Below, piece after piece: positions 36,446-48,862 of a stretch of 64,000 bases of DNA. The position numbers and the translations under genes were made by a program. Numbering within the stretch: position 1 is the first letter of the stretch; every line of letters begins with the position of its first letter. The notes beneath the pieces were generated by a model. The model had not been told where the DNA came from. It searched no databases and was given only the letters and a program-made list of their open reading frames with translations. The DNA is from Sipunculus nudus (lineage: Eukaryota > Annelida > Sipuncula > Golfingiida > Sipunculidae): contig CM049322.1 in assembly GCA_026874595.1 (NCBI GenBank), forward strand, positions 57,038,386 to 57,102,385. The letters are read 5' to 3'.

Positions 36446-36903
36446 ATGCAAATGAAAGCTCTCAAGAATGAATGCTTAACAAAAAACCCTGATATAATAA
36501 ACAAAGTGATACAGAAAACGAAACATAAAAAAGCACCTGGACCAGATGGGTTGCTTGCAGAGTTATACAGAAATAATATTGATAAACCTGAGGGCATGTT
36601 GTCAGTGTTATTTAATGGGATCTTTAGTTGTTGAATATATTAATCAAGTATTTGAACAGCGAGCTCGTGATATTGGTGTACAAGAATAGCATGCCCCTCA
36701 ACAACTGTCAAATGACAAAGGGTTACAAAGTTTTGCAATATAAATCCAAACTGGAAACAAAAAAAAAATGTGTTTGTATAGCAAATGTGAGACACAAACA
36801 AAGTTTAACTAGACTAAGATGCTCAATCCATGATCTTGACACACAGACTGGTAGAAGGCATAAAATCCCTGAATCAGAAAAAAATACATATCTTTTGTTT
36901 TAA
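36446..36903 (+). pseudogene. LINE RT N-terminal and C-terminal fragments fused by deletion
   Basis: The first frame (36,446-36,634) ends with KKAPGPDGLLAELYRNN, the RT block before the catalytic core. The second (36,628-36,903) carries SLTRLRCSIHDLDTQTGRRH, typical of the region after the catalytic core. The whole palm with YADD is absent between them, so a large internal deletion joined the two. Confidence 0.7.
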
Positions 36904-37090
36904 CCAAGGGACAATTGTAATTGGAGATGAATTTTTACTTTATTATGGAATTTAATTTATATGCATATTTGAGTAGAACATATTTAAGTGATTATATTTT
37001 TTTAAGAATCAAAGGTTATCTTATTCATCTTATGTCATGCAAATAATACCTAGGCTATGAAAAACTTTGCAATTTGTATACATTACTTTT

Positions 37091-38755
37091 GAAAAAAAGT
37101 GACCTTTACATAAATCAGGGATTAGTGTAACACTTTATTGGTATATGGAATACAACTGCTTATATCTTTACTTGAATTATAAGCCAAATGTATAGATGGA
37201 AAATATATAGAAATCCTTCTTTAGATTTGTCCTACTGATTATTTATAGGATAAATTCCGTTAGCAATGAATGTTTGCACACATAAATCACCATCTCAGAA
37301 AGGGAACTCCCTACTGATCAAGTATTAGTTTTAAACATACCTCTGGTAATATATATTTACTTTTACTTTTGTACGTGTTTTCTATATTTATGATGTAGTA
37401 GATGTGTTTCACACTTTTGTTGCCTATCCGTGGCTTTAAAGCAATAACCCGTGGTTCAGTTTTTTGTTTACTTAATAAGTGGTAAGAAATAAGTGTAGTT
37501 GATACACTAATTTGACGGTAGATGGCAGCACTATACTGCCTAGCGATCCAGCAAGTTATTGTAAATATGTCCTATATATTGTTACGAGTTCAGTGCTTTC
37601 CGTTATACGTTGTAAAGTTTTCATATACTCGTATATGTAAGTCTGCAATCTCTATTTTTCACGTTATTAAGAAATAGCCAGCATTTTCCATTTTAAAATT
37701 TATGTTATCCTTCAAGGCTGCCTATTATCAAAACCACCTGTGTTGTTGTGTTCACATTTGGCATACCTATTCCTGCATAAATTTAATATTCCCTGAAATT
37801 AGGCCAATACTGCATAAATTTTTAAAGCTATGGGCCGAAACAACATACACCTTGTAAAAATCAGAAAATATTTTTTTTTATTGTTTAGCTGGAGGGCTTA
37901 TTCCAATCATATAACTATAGTTAACTTAGTATTTTGTATAGCAGAACGTTCTTTAGAACAAAAGTTATAAGGATAAGTGAAAATTATTGCTTAATAGTAA
38001 AAAAAAAAAAATCAGGAAAAAATACTGCTCCCCTTCACTAGATAACTGCTGAGTCATTTGAGTTTTTTTCAAGCTTAAAAGCTTTATTTAATTGTGCCTT
38101 ACTTTGACCACGGCATATTTTTCCCCAGTAAGTCCCGTTCATGTTTTTATTCTTTGAAACTTTAAAAAAAATTACAATTGTTTACAACAAACCAGCACAG
38201 CGCACAGGAACGCTGCAGGTGGCCACGATGACCCTGCTTTAACCTTAATAGGTTGCTATTGCAGGTAAAGTCTGAAATATGAATGCAGTTGATCAAATTT
38301 AAAAAGAAAGTTTCATATGAATAACTGTTTGCATTAGGCTAGCTGACTCTAGTCACAATTTGACAGTTAATACACGGATTCAGACTAATGCTGCCAGCTG
38401 CTCTTTTCATCTCGGAAGAGGCAATTTAACTAGACCTGTCGGTACAAAATTATTGCGATAGTGTCTACAATATGCACTTAATTTGGCCCATGGACCGTAA
38501 TATTCGTTTAGCAGAGCTATATCGTAGGACACGAAGGTCCATGTGCGGAAAACCTGAATACATGACTTTACAGGGCTTTAGTGTTAGGATCTGGCACTGA
38601 GTTAAGTCCATCGGTACATGGAAACCCGTTTTTTTAGCATCTTTTTAGTGAATGCAAATACAAAAGCCCAGGCAAGACTATCTAGGTCAGACATACAGGT
38701 AGCCTGGCGTAACAACCTCAAAGATAACGTCCGGCCAACACATACCACCCGCCCT
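37091..38755. other. Unassigned AT-rich sequence
   Basis: No gene, RNA or tandem repeat is recognised. Confidence 0.5.
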
Positions 38756-38774
38756 CCCCCCCCCCCCCCCCCCA
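38756..38774. repeat. Poly-C tract
   Basis: A run of about 17 C followed by ACCCAC. It resembles the C-runs at 26,081 and 56,978 and the G-run at 16,869. Frames across it on both strands are artefacts. Confidence 0.85.
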
Positions 38775-39169
38775 CCCACATGAAAAGTTCGATAAGCAAG
38801 TAAGAATGATTTCACATTTTTTAATACTGTTGATAAATTTTGTAGATTTTTCATAACAAATAAGTGTGTAGGTCTTCAAATCTGTTCTCTAAAGATTACA
38901 AAATTATAATTATTATTTAATTTTATAAAAAAAAGTAATTATATAATGTGGTCTTTTTGTCTCTACAGGCCACAATTTTGCAGCAATTGCTTTCAAACTT
39001 ACACATTGAATTGACGATCAAAATTGCTGGAATGATTTTGTTTTAGTTTAATGTAGAATAAACGGTCAAGGTCATCAAAAGTTCTCAAAATGTTTTTCCT
39101 TCTTATCTTTCTCACTAATGGTCGGAGCCACCTTAACAATAGCACTTTGTCAGTTTGTCAGTTTTAAAG

Positions 39170-39640
39170 CTAGAGAGGTTTAGATTTTGGCATTAAGTAG
39201 CATTTAGGCAACTTTATAGGCGACTGCTGGCGACTGTCATAGTCGTAGCAGATCTCCGAAAACCGGGACCAACTAAAATCATGCTTCGTTCACCGGGGAC
39301 AAAGAATGGCCCTGTATTAAGTAACGACAATCCACGACAGCTCCTGGGACAACCTACGTCACCTAGCGACAGCCTACAATAGCACCTAGGCCAGTAGACG
39401 TGACATAGCGACAGCACCTACGCCAATAGAAGACTGGCTACGCTCACTGGCTTGATACTAACGTCGACTGGAAATTTTGAACATGTTGAAAAGATACTCC
39501 CGACGGTACAGACGACACCCTGACGACAGCCTTGTCGCCTGTAGTCTCCCAAAGAGTCGTTTGTGGCACAGCTCCAGACGGCGTAAATGGCACTCTGGTA
39601 AGCTGAGCGACATGATCCTCGGGTCATTTGATTTGATCTC
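39170..39640. repeat. GC-rich, CpG-dense repeat-derived segment
   Basis: Repeated GGCGACTG, GCGACAGC and ACCTAGGCCA/ACCTACGCCA words recur, for example CTAGCGACAGCCTACAATAG and CATAGCGACAGCACCTACGC. A CTGGAAATTTTGAACATGTT block near 39,469 is of a kind I associate with dispersed invertebrate repeats. Frames on the minus strand (67-69 codons) show no domain. Confidence 0.5.
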
Positions 39641-41735
39641 TAATTACTGAGCCTAACGTCTCAGAGGAATTTGAATGTATACGGGATTTATTCCCAAACT
39701 TGCTCGATTCTTGAACTGTTAGGGATTTGTTTCATTTTGCTGGGCTGTAGTTACGGTAAACGACAAATCAGCAGAAAGAAGAATATGGCCCATCTGGATG
39801 ACAACAAGGCTCCTAGGACACACTGAATAACCTCGAAAGAATATAAAGGCATTTTATATAGGATCGATCATGGCATATTTGCGTATGGTTTGGAAACACT
39901 GGTGCTTAAGCAACCATATCAGATGAACATACAGCAAATGTAACATATATGAACATGCTGAACCGCCGGGTTTGCACGACCGATATGGCTGAATTTCCAT
40001 GACTGACACACTTGGGACGTAACACATGACAGTATGATCCAATCCACATTCTGTAATACCACTGCACTCCACGTGTACACAGTTAGCGGATATTCAAGAG
40101 ACAAGAATTAGTTCGATCTGCAGATTGAGTAATAACATTGCATTATCTGTGAGTGAAACAGAAACAACAGTAACCATGTGTTTTCCTGTCTGTGTAGTGG
40201 CACCATTCTCAGACTCTGATTTTCGAATTCTAGGTGCTGATCAATTGTAGAAAGAACAATTAATTAAATTGTTGAGGTGATCCGGATCACCATCTGGTTC
40301 CAGAAATCTTTTTAAGAAAAAAATACTATATTTCTGATAATGTCATATGGGGGCAATGAGCTGCCGTCTCTGAGGTCTGCGTTTTCTGAATGCTTTTCTA
40401 GTTGTTTCTTGATCGTCCGCCTGGGGGTGGGTTATTAGACGTTATCAGTGTTTTTTTTTTACTTTAGATTCATGTGATTAGTGTGATACATGGAAATCTA
40501 TTGCTGTAGCCATAATTGTCGTTAATGATAATGTTTAATTTACCTCACATGATATTATTTTTTGTAAACTTTCGCATGTTGGTTTGATTGCATTTTTTTA
40601 AGCGTAATAAATTCTTGTTATAAGGTATATTTCTCTGATTTACGCTGGCGTGTAATTTCTTTGCTATACTCAATGATTATATGCTTTTAACGATTGATCC
40701 ACTTTCCAAAATATAGCCTCAACATGTTTCCATAAATGGGTACAATTTTTTCCATGTAAACTTTTCCATTTTTTTACTTTATTTGGAGATTTCCTGTTTA
40801 TTTACCCAGCAAACAAACTCATTAAAGGCTCCAATCGCCCTCTTACTGTGTGGTTATCTAGGCATAACATCCAATTAGGATAAAAAACAGTTTTCATACC
40901 CCTGAATCTTTATGGTAACAAATCTCCATAGTTAAGGCTCTTTGGCCAATTTACACTGTTACAGTCTGTATATTCGTGAAGGAGATTCGATTACCAGCCT
41001 TCTGTATTCAGGGTGGGGTAATGCGCAGTCATCAGTGCTGGAACAAAACGGTACACGGTGTTGACAACAAAAAAAAGGTAGGGGGTCGATCAGTGTTTTA
41101 GCAGTGTTACGTAAGTATAAACTGTTTTTTTTATTCATAAAGTGTAATTTAAATAGTTTCTTACTCGCATGCTTTACTGTCAAGTAAACGCTTCATGTTT
41201 CATATGTTATACTGACCATAGTTTTCTTAAGGGGTTCAACAGAAACCACATGATCGTACATGCAATGTCAGCTACGAACACAGTGGCTTCCTTTGCCTTT
41301 CATGTCCATGTTATATAAAATTATTCCCATATTGCCATTTGAAAATATGCTAAAACGTAACAGGAGGACACAATTTAGTGTTATTTAATGCATTATTTAA
41401 TTGCTATAACTATTGACACATGTCAACCTGGTTTATTTTATGGTTCTAAACAGTCAACAGACATCTAAATCAACTTGATATAACATTAGGTGTACAGTAA
41501 GGTGATATTTAAACAGTATAGTAATGGATTAATTCTCTGCTTCTTCATGGATATATACTATAATATACATATTATTTAAATTTACTTTAGATGTAGTTAG
41601 TTAGTAGTGGTTAGGTATCTTATTTATTTTATTTTACCGTTAACCTCTCTTTATCTCTCCCTCTGTCTCACTGTAACTGTACGTGATTTTAACAAATAAT
41701 CATCTGAGCAAGTTTTTATATAATTCACATTCTCG
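39641..41735. other. Unassigned sequence
   Basis: AT-rich apart from about 39,900-40,120. No coding or RNA feature is recognised. Confidence 0.5.
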
Positions 41736-42255
41736 TATAATTCTATCTATCACTGGATGGTGCAAAATCAGAACCGGTCACAATGAAGTGGGGTTTGCCT
41801 CAGGGATCAGTACTGGGCCCCAGTTTGATTGATTTATATGTAGCTCCTATAGGTGATATATGTGACAAACACGGCATTCAAATGATACATCTTTCATTTA
41901 GCCTTAATATACCAAAATATCTGGTTGTATGTGAATACAAACTTGAATGCTGTCTTTCAGATATTAAAAATGGATTGCAGTAAATTTGTTGAAATTAAAT
42001 GATGACAAAACAGGATATATATATAACTCTTGGATTAAGACATAATACTTGAACCATCAAATGTTAGTGGGCAGGATACAATTACTCCAAATGTAAATGT
42101 TAGAAATTTGGGGTTTTGGTTTGACCTTCATATGGATGGGAAAAGTTCACATAAATGATCTGTGCAGGGGTGCCTTTCCAATTGATAACTCCGTCTTTCA
42201 CTGGATGGTGCAGAATCAGAGCCGGTCACACTGAAGTGGGGGTTGCCTCAAATTA
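41736..42255 (+). mobile_element. CR1/L2-like LINE reverse transcriptase remnant with partial duplication
   Basis: Frame 41,783-41,983 reads MKWGLPQGSVLGPSLIDLYVAPIG, the RT motif B region, then HGIQMIHLSF. Residues that should carry YADDTQ are missing between HGIQ and the LSF segment, so the catalytic site has been excised in frame. It continues LECCLSDIKNGLQ, LNDDK in another frame near 42,000, and SVGQD..TPNVNVRNLG-like pieces to about 42,130. A second copy of the CACTGGATGGTGCA...GAGCCGGTCACA segment lies at 42,195-42,250. Confidence 0.8.
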
Positions 42256-42410
42256 TTATTTGTATTTGTATTTGTATAATGTAAAAAGGTTTAAAATCCA
42301 TGGAGTTACGATTATCATGCATTTGATTCAATGCATCTGTCACCCACTAAACAGTCACATGCCTTGTTATATTAACTTCTGATCGCAGTTAAGACTGCTT
42401 CATAACTGTT

Positions 42411-42446
<36 letters not shown>

Positions 42447-42447
42447 G
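42411..42447. repeat. CA/TA compound microsatellite
   Basis: About 13 CA dinucleotides followed by about 5 AT. Confidence 0.9.
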
Positions 42448-43430
42448 TGCTTGTGTGCGTTACAGTGAATGTATGAAATCAGGAAATACGTCTACTTTAT
42501 AAAGCCTTAAGTAAATACAGTGCTTGTACAGTGTTGGCATGTTCTAACTAAGCCTATTTTCTGAAATCCACGGCTTTAAACTTTTTACATTTAATGGTAT
42601 GAAAAACATTATTAATTATATGTTTTCGTTGCATATTTATTTGCCTGTATCGTTTGAATACCTGAAAACATGACCTGTATTCTGAATATACTTTGAGATG
42701 TTTCAAGGATAAGATGTTTCGACATATTATTATAACTTTCAACATAATACATACAACACTATGTTCAATTTGTCAATGAACTAATCTTATTTGCAAGCAG
42801 ATATTAGTCTTTAAAACCCGATCAAAGCCTGCTCTTTGGACTGGACTATATGCAGCTGCTTATTTACATTATCAGGGAGGAAGAAGTATCCAGGCTTGGT
42901 AAAATTAGTTTTATTCACGTCCTTGTGTTTATAGAATGTATCTTCAGTGTCGTCTGAAAACATCTTAAAAGTAGGAGGCGTGAAGATTAAACTGGTGTCC
43001 ATAATCTTTCTTGTTTATTTTGTTCGACGGGTTTAACATCTTTACTTTTAGAATATTTTCTTAACCATTTACAGCAAATTATGGTGATCAATTTGTCAGT
43101 GTATCACATATTTGAATAAAACTCATTCCTTACCTGACACTCTGGTGTGCTATGGTAAAATGACAAAACCAGTGATTCTTTGTACTTGTGAATCTTTGGC
43201 CTTCCTCCCCTGAACCCTTCGGTGATTTTTTTGTGTGGAAATTATCCCTTAGTTTCAGTAAAAAAACGTGTATTTCCTTAGATTTTCAGTAAATAAATGA
43301 AGTCACTGGGTGAATAAGGATTTCTTGTAGCTACTGAAAGTTTACTAGAACATATATATATACATAAAGCTGATAATGTTTTATTGCAGACTCACGGTCC
43401 TTACTTGAATTAAAAGTGGAACGTTTGTGA
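42448..43430. other. Unassigned sequence
   Basis: Two 63-codon minus-strand frames (42,554-42,745 and 42,811-43,002) have no recognisable domain. No other feature is seen. Confidence 0.5.
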
Positions 43431-43431
<1 letters not shown>

Positions 43432-43481
<50 letters not shown>

Positions 43482-43535
43482 CATACATTTTTGACACACA
43501 CGTTATACATATATACATATCAATCAGAGACACAC

Positions 43536-43579
<44 letters not shown>

Positions 43580-43660
43580 CATGTAAACACATACACATAT
43601 ATATCAAAATACATATACATTCATATCGTATATAAATATACATACATATATAAACAACGA
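43432..43660. repeat. Cluster of TA microsatellites
   Basis: TA runs at 43,433-43,479 and 43,540-43,577 lie in a wider ATACATA-rich tract. Overlapping 79-80 codon frames on both strands are artefacts of the dinucleotide repeat. Confidence 0.95.
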
Positions 43661-45660
43661 TTAAACTGAGAGAGTGGCCATATTGCCCATTGCATTTGGT
43701 AAACAACCCAGTAGATATCTAAACCTTTATGAATCATTTTCTCCGAAGCCCATTCGTTATGTAAAATATAAACCCAACAACTGTTTTCGTTTGATATTTT
43801 GAGTTTATCAGCAATGCCCTGATTTATTTTTACACAAGGGTCCCCTCTCTAATTGGAGTCAAATTATGCTGTAGATAACAGTGATGTCCGCCTTCTTCAA
43901 ACCTAACGGCTTTCAGCACTTTTTTTTCAACTTTGGACCTCTTAAGCACAATAAGCTTCGTGTTAATATAAGTTATTTAATTTTGTCTGATGGCGGGCGT
44001 GTGAGGAATGTTGTTTGCTATACTTAAGAGGAGCTCCTTAAGGAACTGACAAGCATGAAAAAAAGCATGGACTGATATAAAAGACTTGTATTTACACAGG
44101 AAATTTGCATAGGAAAGCACTTGTGTTTGCTTACATCCCCTTTGGCATACCTAAGCTGAACGTACGGGTTTAGGCTACCCCTCGAGACAATCTTCCATAT
44201 AATACTAGATATTGCTTATATTCTGGTTTGATAACATATACCATGTCAGGAAAGATTGAGTGTGATCTTCGCTGGGAGCTACCATGCATTTGTTTAAAAA
44301 AAAATCTACACTCAAATGCGCAAAATGATTATAATGATAAGCTTGTTTATTATGTCCCCTTTTTGACATTACCGAGGGTTTGATATTGTGTTTCGCTCAA
44401 AAATGCTTAAAAGTCCAACTGAAACTAGAAAATAATAATACCTGGGGTTCCACTGTTGCTGTGGAATTAAATCATATCAAATTTTCCGTTAAATTGAATC
44501 AGCATTCTCCTGTTTTTTTAAATGCTTCCGATACATAAGACGAACATTTTTGGGTAAAGTAGACTGCACTTTTACAATATTTGGTCAGGTCTTGTGTCTC
44601 TAAATCTATAATTTCCTTGCAAATATTTGCAATTCGGCAAATAAATGCAATGCTTTTTTTAGCATCTTGTTTTATTCACTTGCATGGTGAAAATTCATCC
44701 AGTCCACATCTGGTCACTGGAAGTCAACTATGCCAGGCTACCTAATTTGTCATGGGGGAGATACCCTGCTGTGACAGATTGTTACGGTCCCTTTTCACAC
44801 CAAACAACTCAGGCCGAACCGTAACACATATGCTCAGACACGTTCTCTTCAAATGAATACGTAACCAAAATATGGGTGCAAAAAACAGTGCTATATTCAT
44901 ATATTACAATATTTACATTCGTACACAAATAATATAATAGTCAATACATAACGTAATTTATAACAAAGTCTCTGAAGAAAACTGAGTCTCTAAATAACGA
45001 ACTGCAACGAAATACTTAACTGAATCCGGTATACGAGAAACTGAAGTCCATCATCAACACATTGTTCGGGCACACACAAAACTGAAGTCCTGTATAAATC
45101 CATGTGGCACCAGAAAACATAAAGTCTCTCCTCTTCCTACATAATAAAGTTCATAGCGTGGTTCATGGCATTCCGTGGGCTTGGGGACCAAGAGCCCACG
45201 GTCACGGTCCCCGGGGAAAACAGTAACGTGGCGTAGCAAAATCAATAGTCCCGCCCCGTACTGCAGGCGAGTTCGTTTTATATGCTTTCAACAATGGGTG
45301 GAAACCGCAGAAGTTTGTGAATGGTCCCAGAATAGTGTTTATGTTTCTCAAAGCGCGTCAGTAGTCACTGATAGCGGGGTGGATCCATAAGCTTGGAAAC
45401 GGGGCGGCCACACCACTTCGTGGCGCCATCCTCCGATGTCCGGGTGACGTCCATGCAACACAGATGTACAGTTATTCTCATATAAATCCCCGCCCCAACC
45501 CGCCTTCCCTAACAACTGGTAATCAGTAATAGGTATTGTTTGCGCTGTATTTCTAAAAATTGATATGCTGTGCCACTCTAATATACAAACATTTCTGCAA
45601 AAGTAATTCAAGGGGTAATCCAGAAGATGCGAAGATGCCATGTTATGTTAATGTAGCATT
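43661..45660. other. Unassigned sequence with one GC-rich hairpin region
   Basis: No gene is recognised. The part at 44,690-45,640 is less AT-rich and has 63-97 codon frames on both strands without domains. It may be a repeat. Confidence 0.4.
45173..45201. other. GC-rich hairpin
   Basis: Perfect 9-bp arms CCGTGGGCT and AGCCCACGG around an 11-base loop, followed closely by GGTCCCCGGGG. Confidence 0.6.
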
Positions 45661-46755
45661 AAAAAATACAAAACTTTCTTTTATAATTTAAAAAATAAAA
45701 TATAAATAAATTCATCAGTATGAATCAATTGATACAATATCAGGCAAATTATTAAAAAATAAAGGCACAATTTTAAATTGTGAAATTAAATCAAGTTTCA
45801 TTTCTAGCTATTTATTGATTCAAAACTAAAAAAAGATATATTTTTTGGGGAAAAATAAATACATTTGTATGCATAATGTGGTGTTATCTGACAAGATTGA
45901 TATATTTGATGAAGCAATTAAGAATTATGAATCAACTTTTATGTTCAGATAAATGTTTTATTGGAATTGTAAAAAAAATAATAAACTTAAAATAAAAAAA
46001 AAATGTAACAAAAAAATAATGAGGATCTAATGCAATCATTCGTTCATTATTTTCCCGCCTCTGCAGAAATAGAATTAGGTCATTGTTTGTCCTGTATGTA
46101 TATGCAGAGGTGTTTTAATTCCCACCATATCCCGCTGCCTTCCATTGTTTTCTTATAGCTTTATTGCAGATAGTAAAATTATTTATTTAAAAAAATAGTA
46201 TTGGAGAAAAAATAAAAAAAAAAAATAAACATATTGTTCCCCCAGGAGTCTGGAACATAAAGTGATCAGCCCTCTATGTCCATCATCTCTCCATTATCAT
46301 TAAATAAATATTAATTATGAACGTTTTCCTTATAAGCAATGCTGAAATAACTGTCTTATGCTGAAATACGAATTTAAGCTTTTGAAGTCTGAAATTTGAA
46401 AGCAACTCACGTAATCAGATGTGTAATATCGCTCTAATTTGTTATATTTTAAACCAATTTAAGTTGATATGATAAAATAATCAAGATTAATTCAAACTTC
46501 ATATATTATTTTCCTGCCTCAGCAGAATGTCAGGCAAAATAATCAGATTTGTCTGTGTATCAGCCTGTCTCTCCATTTTTTAAACTTTATTAATTGTGAA
46601 TGAACTTTTTTTTTAAAAGAAACAAAATGTCTGTATGGACTGAATATCTCACTAAGTGAGATCTTGTGACTCTTATCATTCCACCCCACCAATACTAAGT
46701 CATTGCACCTGTGGACATGAGAACTATACATAGCAACTATACATTTTATAAAATT
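45661..46755. other. Very AT-rich unassigned sequence
   Basis: Frequent A-runs and AAATAAAT words. No gene, and no clear tandem period. Confidence 0.5.
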
Positions 46756-46756
46756 A

Positions 46757-46800
<44 letters not shown>

Positions 46801-46858
46801 TGTATATATTTTATATATTTTATATTTAATAATAAATATTATTATTAAATACCCAATT
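46756..46858. repeat. TA-rich microsatellite and low-complexity tract
   Basis: TA dinucleotides are followed by TATTTTATAT and AATAATATTATT words. The second direct duplication begins immediately after. Confidence 0.85.
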
Positions 46859-48862
46859 GTATAAATGTATAAACTACTGAATTGTCAACAATTTATCAAG
46901 AAGCCAGCCAAGGACCATGTTATAATATGAATCCTATGTTCGTAAATTGCCCACATGTTTCAGTTTTAGCTTCAGGAAACATTGTCTGGTCACAAAATAT
47001 TATTTGCGACAGTTTCATACTCATCCATACAAACTAATCATATAAACCAACCATGGCTTTAAATATATCTTCCTCTCACATTTTATCTCCTTGAGATAGG
47101 AGATTAGTCAACTGAAAGAAACAGATTTAGTGGCATAATACTGTATCAATATATTATATAATATACAATATCATGCTGCAAACATATGATTATGATTATG
47201 AAATTATGATTTCTCTAAATTAGTATATGGCGAAGGTTGTCGAAGACAGCAGAGCGTTTTAAAAGTCAACACTGGTTTATTGGTGTTTATAACGTGATGT
47301 GAAACTTACAAATAATGTAATAGAAATGCATTACTACTGTATGTCAGACTGCATGCGGAGGGAGCGGAGGGTGTTGTCCTGATTATGATGTTCAATGTTT
47401 GATGGACGGTTCATTTCATTACCAAGATTATAAATGAAGTCGCAGGGAAAAGTAAACTGCGGGGACAAGTAAGCCTACGCTAAGTATGGATGTGGCTTTA
47501 CTTACAGTTCTGTCAATCAATGAACTCATGAGGGCTCGAGTGAAGTTATCAATATGCATAAGTTACTGACATCACCATGTCGATCTGCAGAGGGTAATGG
47601 GTAAAATAATTATGCAGGATGCCATATATATGTGTCCATGAAATGTAAATACCTCCCACTGTGCAACAGGAGGGACGATCGGTATAAAGATAAGTGATTA
47701 GTCTGACAGTGCCGGTAACAATCGGGGCGGAGTAAATTCCCTGTATATTCATCACACGGTATATCTTAACAACGGCTGTGCTGGTAACTAATTACTAAAT
47801 ACCTAGAGTTTATTTGCATAATAGGACACTCCATTATAGGTAGGTTAACTTTCTATCCCCAGATCTAATTCTAATATCAAGACAAACTACTTTATGGTTA
47901 GTTCATTATATCAAGACTTGTGTTTTCATAAAGATCCCAGTTTTAAAAGAAAGCTTAGAAAGAAGGCAAAAAAAGTGTTTGTTAAGAGAGTTAGTTCCAA
48001 TAACAAATGTATACATTTTCATCGTGCTTGGTCAGTTGTCCAGAAAATGAAAGACTGTTTTGCTGGCTATGCTGCTTTTGTTCTGTTTATGATATATCAA
48101 TAGTGGTTAATTCGTTACAGTTACAATGATAAACTGAGCCATCAATCAATCCTTAATCTGCTATGAACTTGGATATGCCTTGGATTTCTGGTGGTAATTT
48201 CAGTATGGGACCCGTTCGTATCATATAACATATTCCTTGGTTTCATTTCTAAATTAAGCGAAAAGTGTTTATCCGTTTATCTGCAGACTCATCTAGTAAT
48301 ACCAGTGCTAATACTTGTGTTTTCTCAGTGAGAAGCGGAGTTCCTGATGACAGAGAACTGTCAGACCCATTTTCATTTTGCAAGAGGTCTATTTAGTATC
48401 AAGTTTCTCTTTCAGAGTGGTCATGGTCAATAGGCAACTGGATATGAATGACATTCATGAAGCAATATGAAGTCCATCTTTCCTGCATTCATCCACAGCC
48501 AGATTCTTTATCCGTTGCCAAAGTAAACACAGTCAGCCGCCATTATAACGTCTTGTCCAGGAGTAGGTATATGGAATATTTGATTCATATATAAACGTTA
48601 TTCACAGTCAGAAACAAAGACACTCACTAAACACATTCTTTGTATTTTACGTCCTCTTCGTCACATTGTATGATTTATTCCGGGTAATATAACGCCGTAA
48701 AGAATAATGGATGATTAACAATGACAATGCACGTCTTTATTCTATGAGCATGCATGATTGTAAAATAAGCTCTGCACTTTAAAATAAGCAGATATTGCAA
48801 GAAATAGATATGTAAAATAAAATGTTATCGTCTTTCGGAACCATAGGTTATCACATTTAAAA
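46859..48862. repeat. Segmental duplication 2, copy A
   Basis: Matches 50,868-53,535 in order: the CAACAATTTATCAAGAAGC start, ATTATGATTATGAAATTATG, CTGCGGGGACAAG, CCATCAATCAATCCTTAATC and a GCACGTCTTTATTCTATGAG end. A 69-codon frame at 47,894-48,103 is disrupted in copy B, arguing against coding function. Copy A has about 130 bp near 48,408-48,537 that copy B lacks. Confidence 0.9.

Larger units (their letters stand above)
34870..37090 (+). mobile_element. LINE remnant with ORF1, endonuclease and RT fragments
   Basis: Pieces follow in LINE order on the plus strand. First comes an ORF1 coiled-coil-like part (RLDDICRKLNDMEQEI, about 34,935), then the ORF1 core (35,083-35,322), RYDKLAIDGVVLVWNDDQN (about 35,438-35,495) and endonuclease remnants (LNARMGYL near 35,550; DYGEYT-like and DLIILL words to about 35,880). 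Next are KNMCAKKKEIHERK (about 36,225), RT start KHKKAPGPDGLLAELYRNN, and C-terminal SLTRLRCSIHDL. The RT catalytic core is deleted between about 36,640 and 36,770. Many stops and frameshifts are present. The clade is L1-like by its ORF1 but otherwise unresolved. Confidence 0.75.

Noticed and set aside
38602-38803. Frames with poly-Pro or poly-Gly on opposite strands
   Set aside because: Both are translations of the poly-C tract.
43381-43669. Frames on both strands rich in Tyr-Ile
   Set aside because: They are translations of TA microsatellites.
47894-48103. 69-codon frame with basic N-terminal part
   Set aside because: The paralogous sequence at about 52,610-52,900 has stops and shifts in the same frame, so coding is not conserved.
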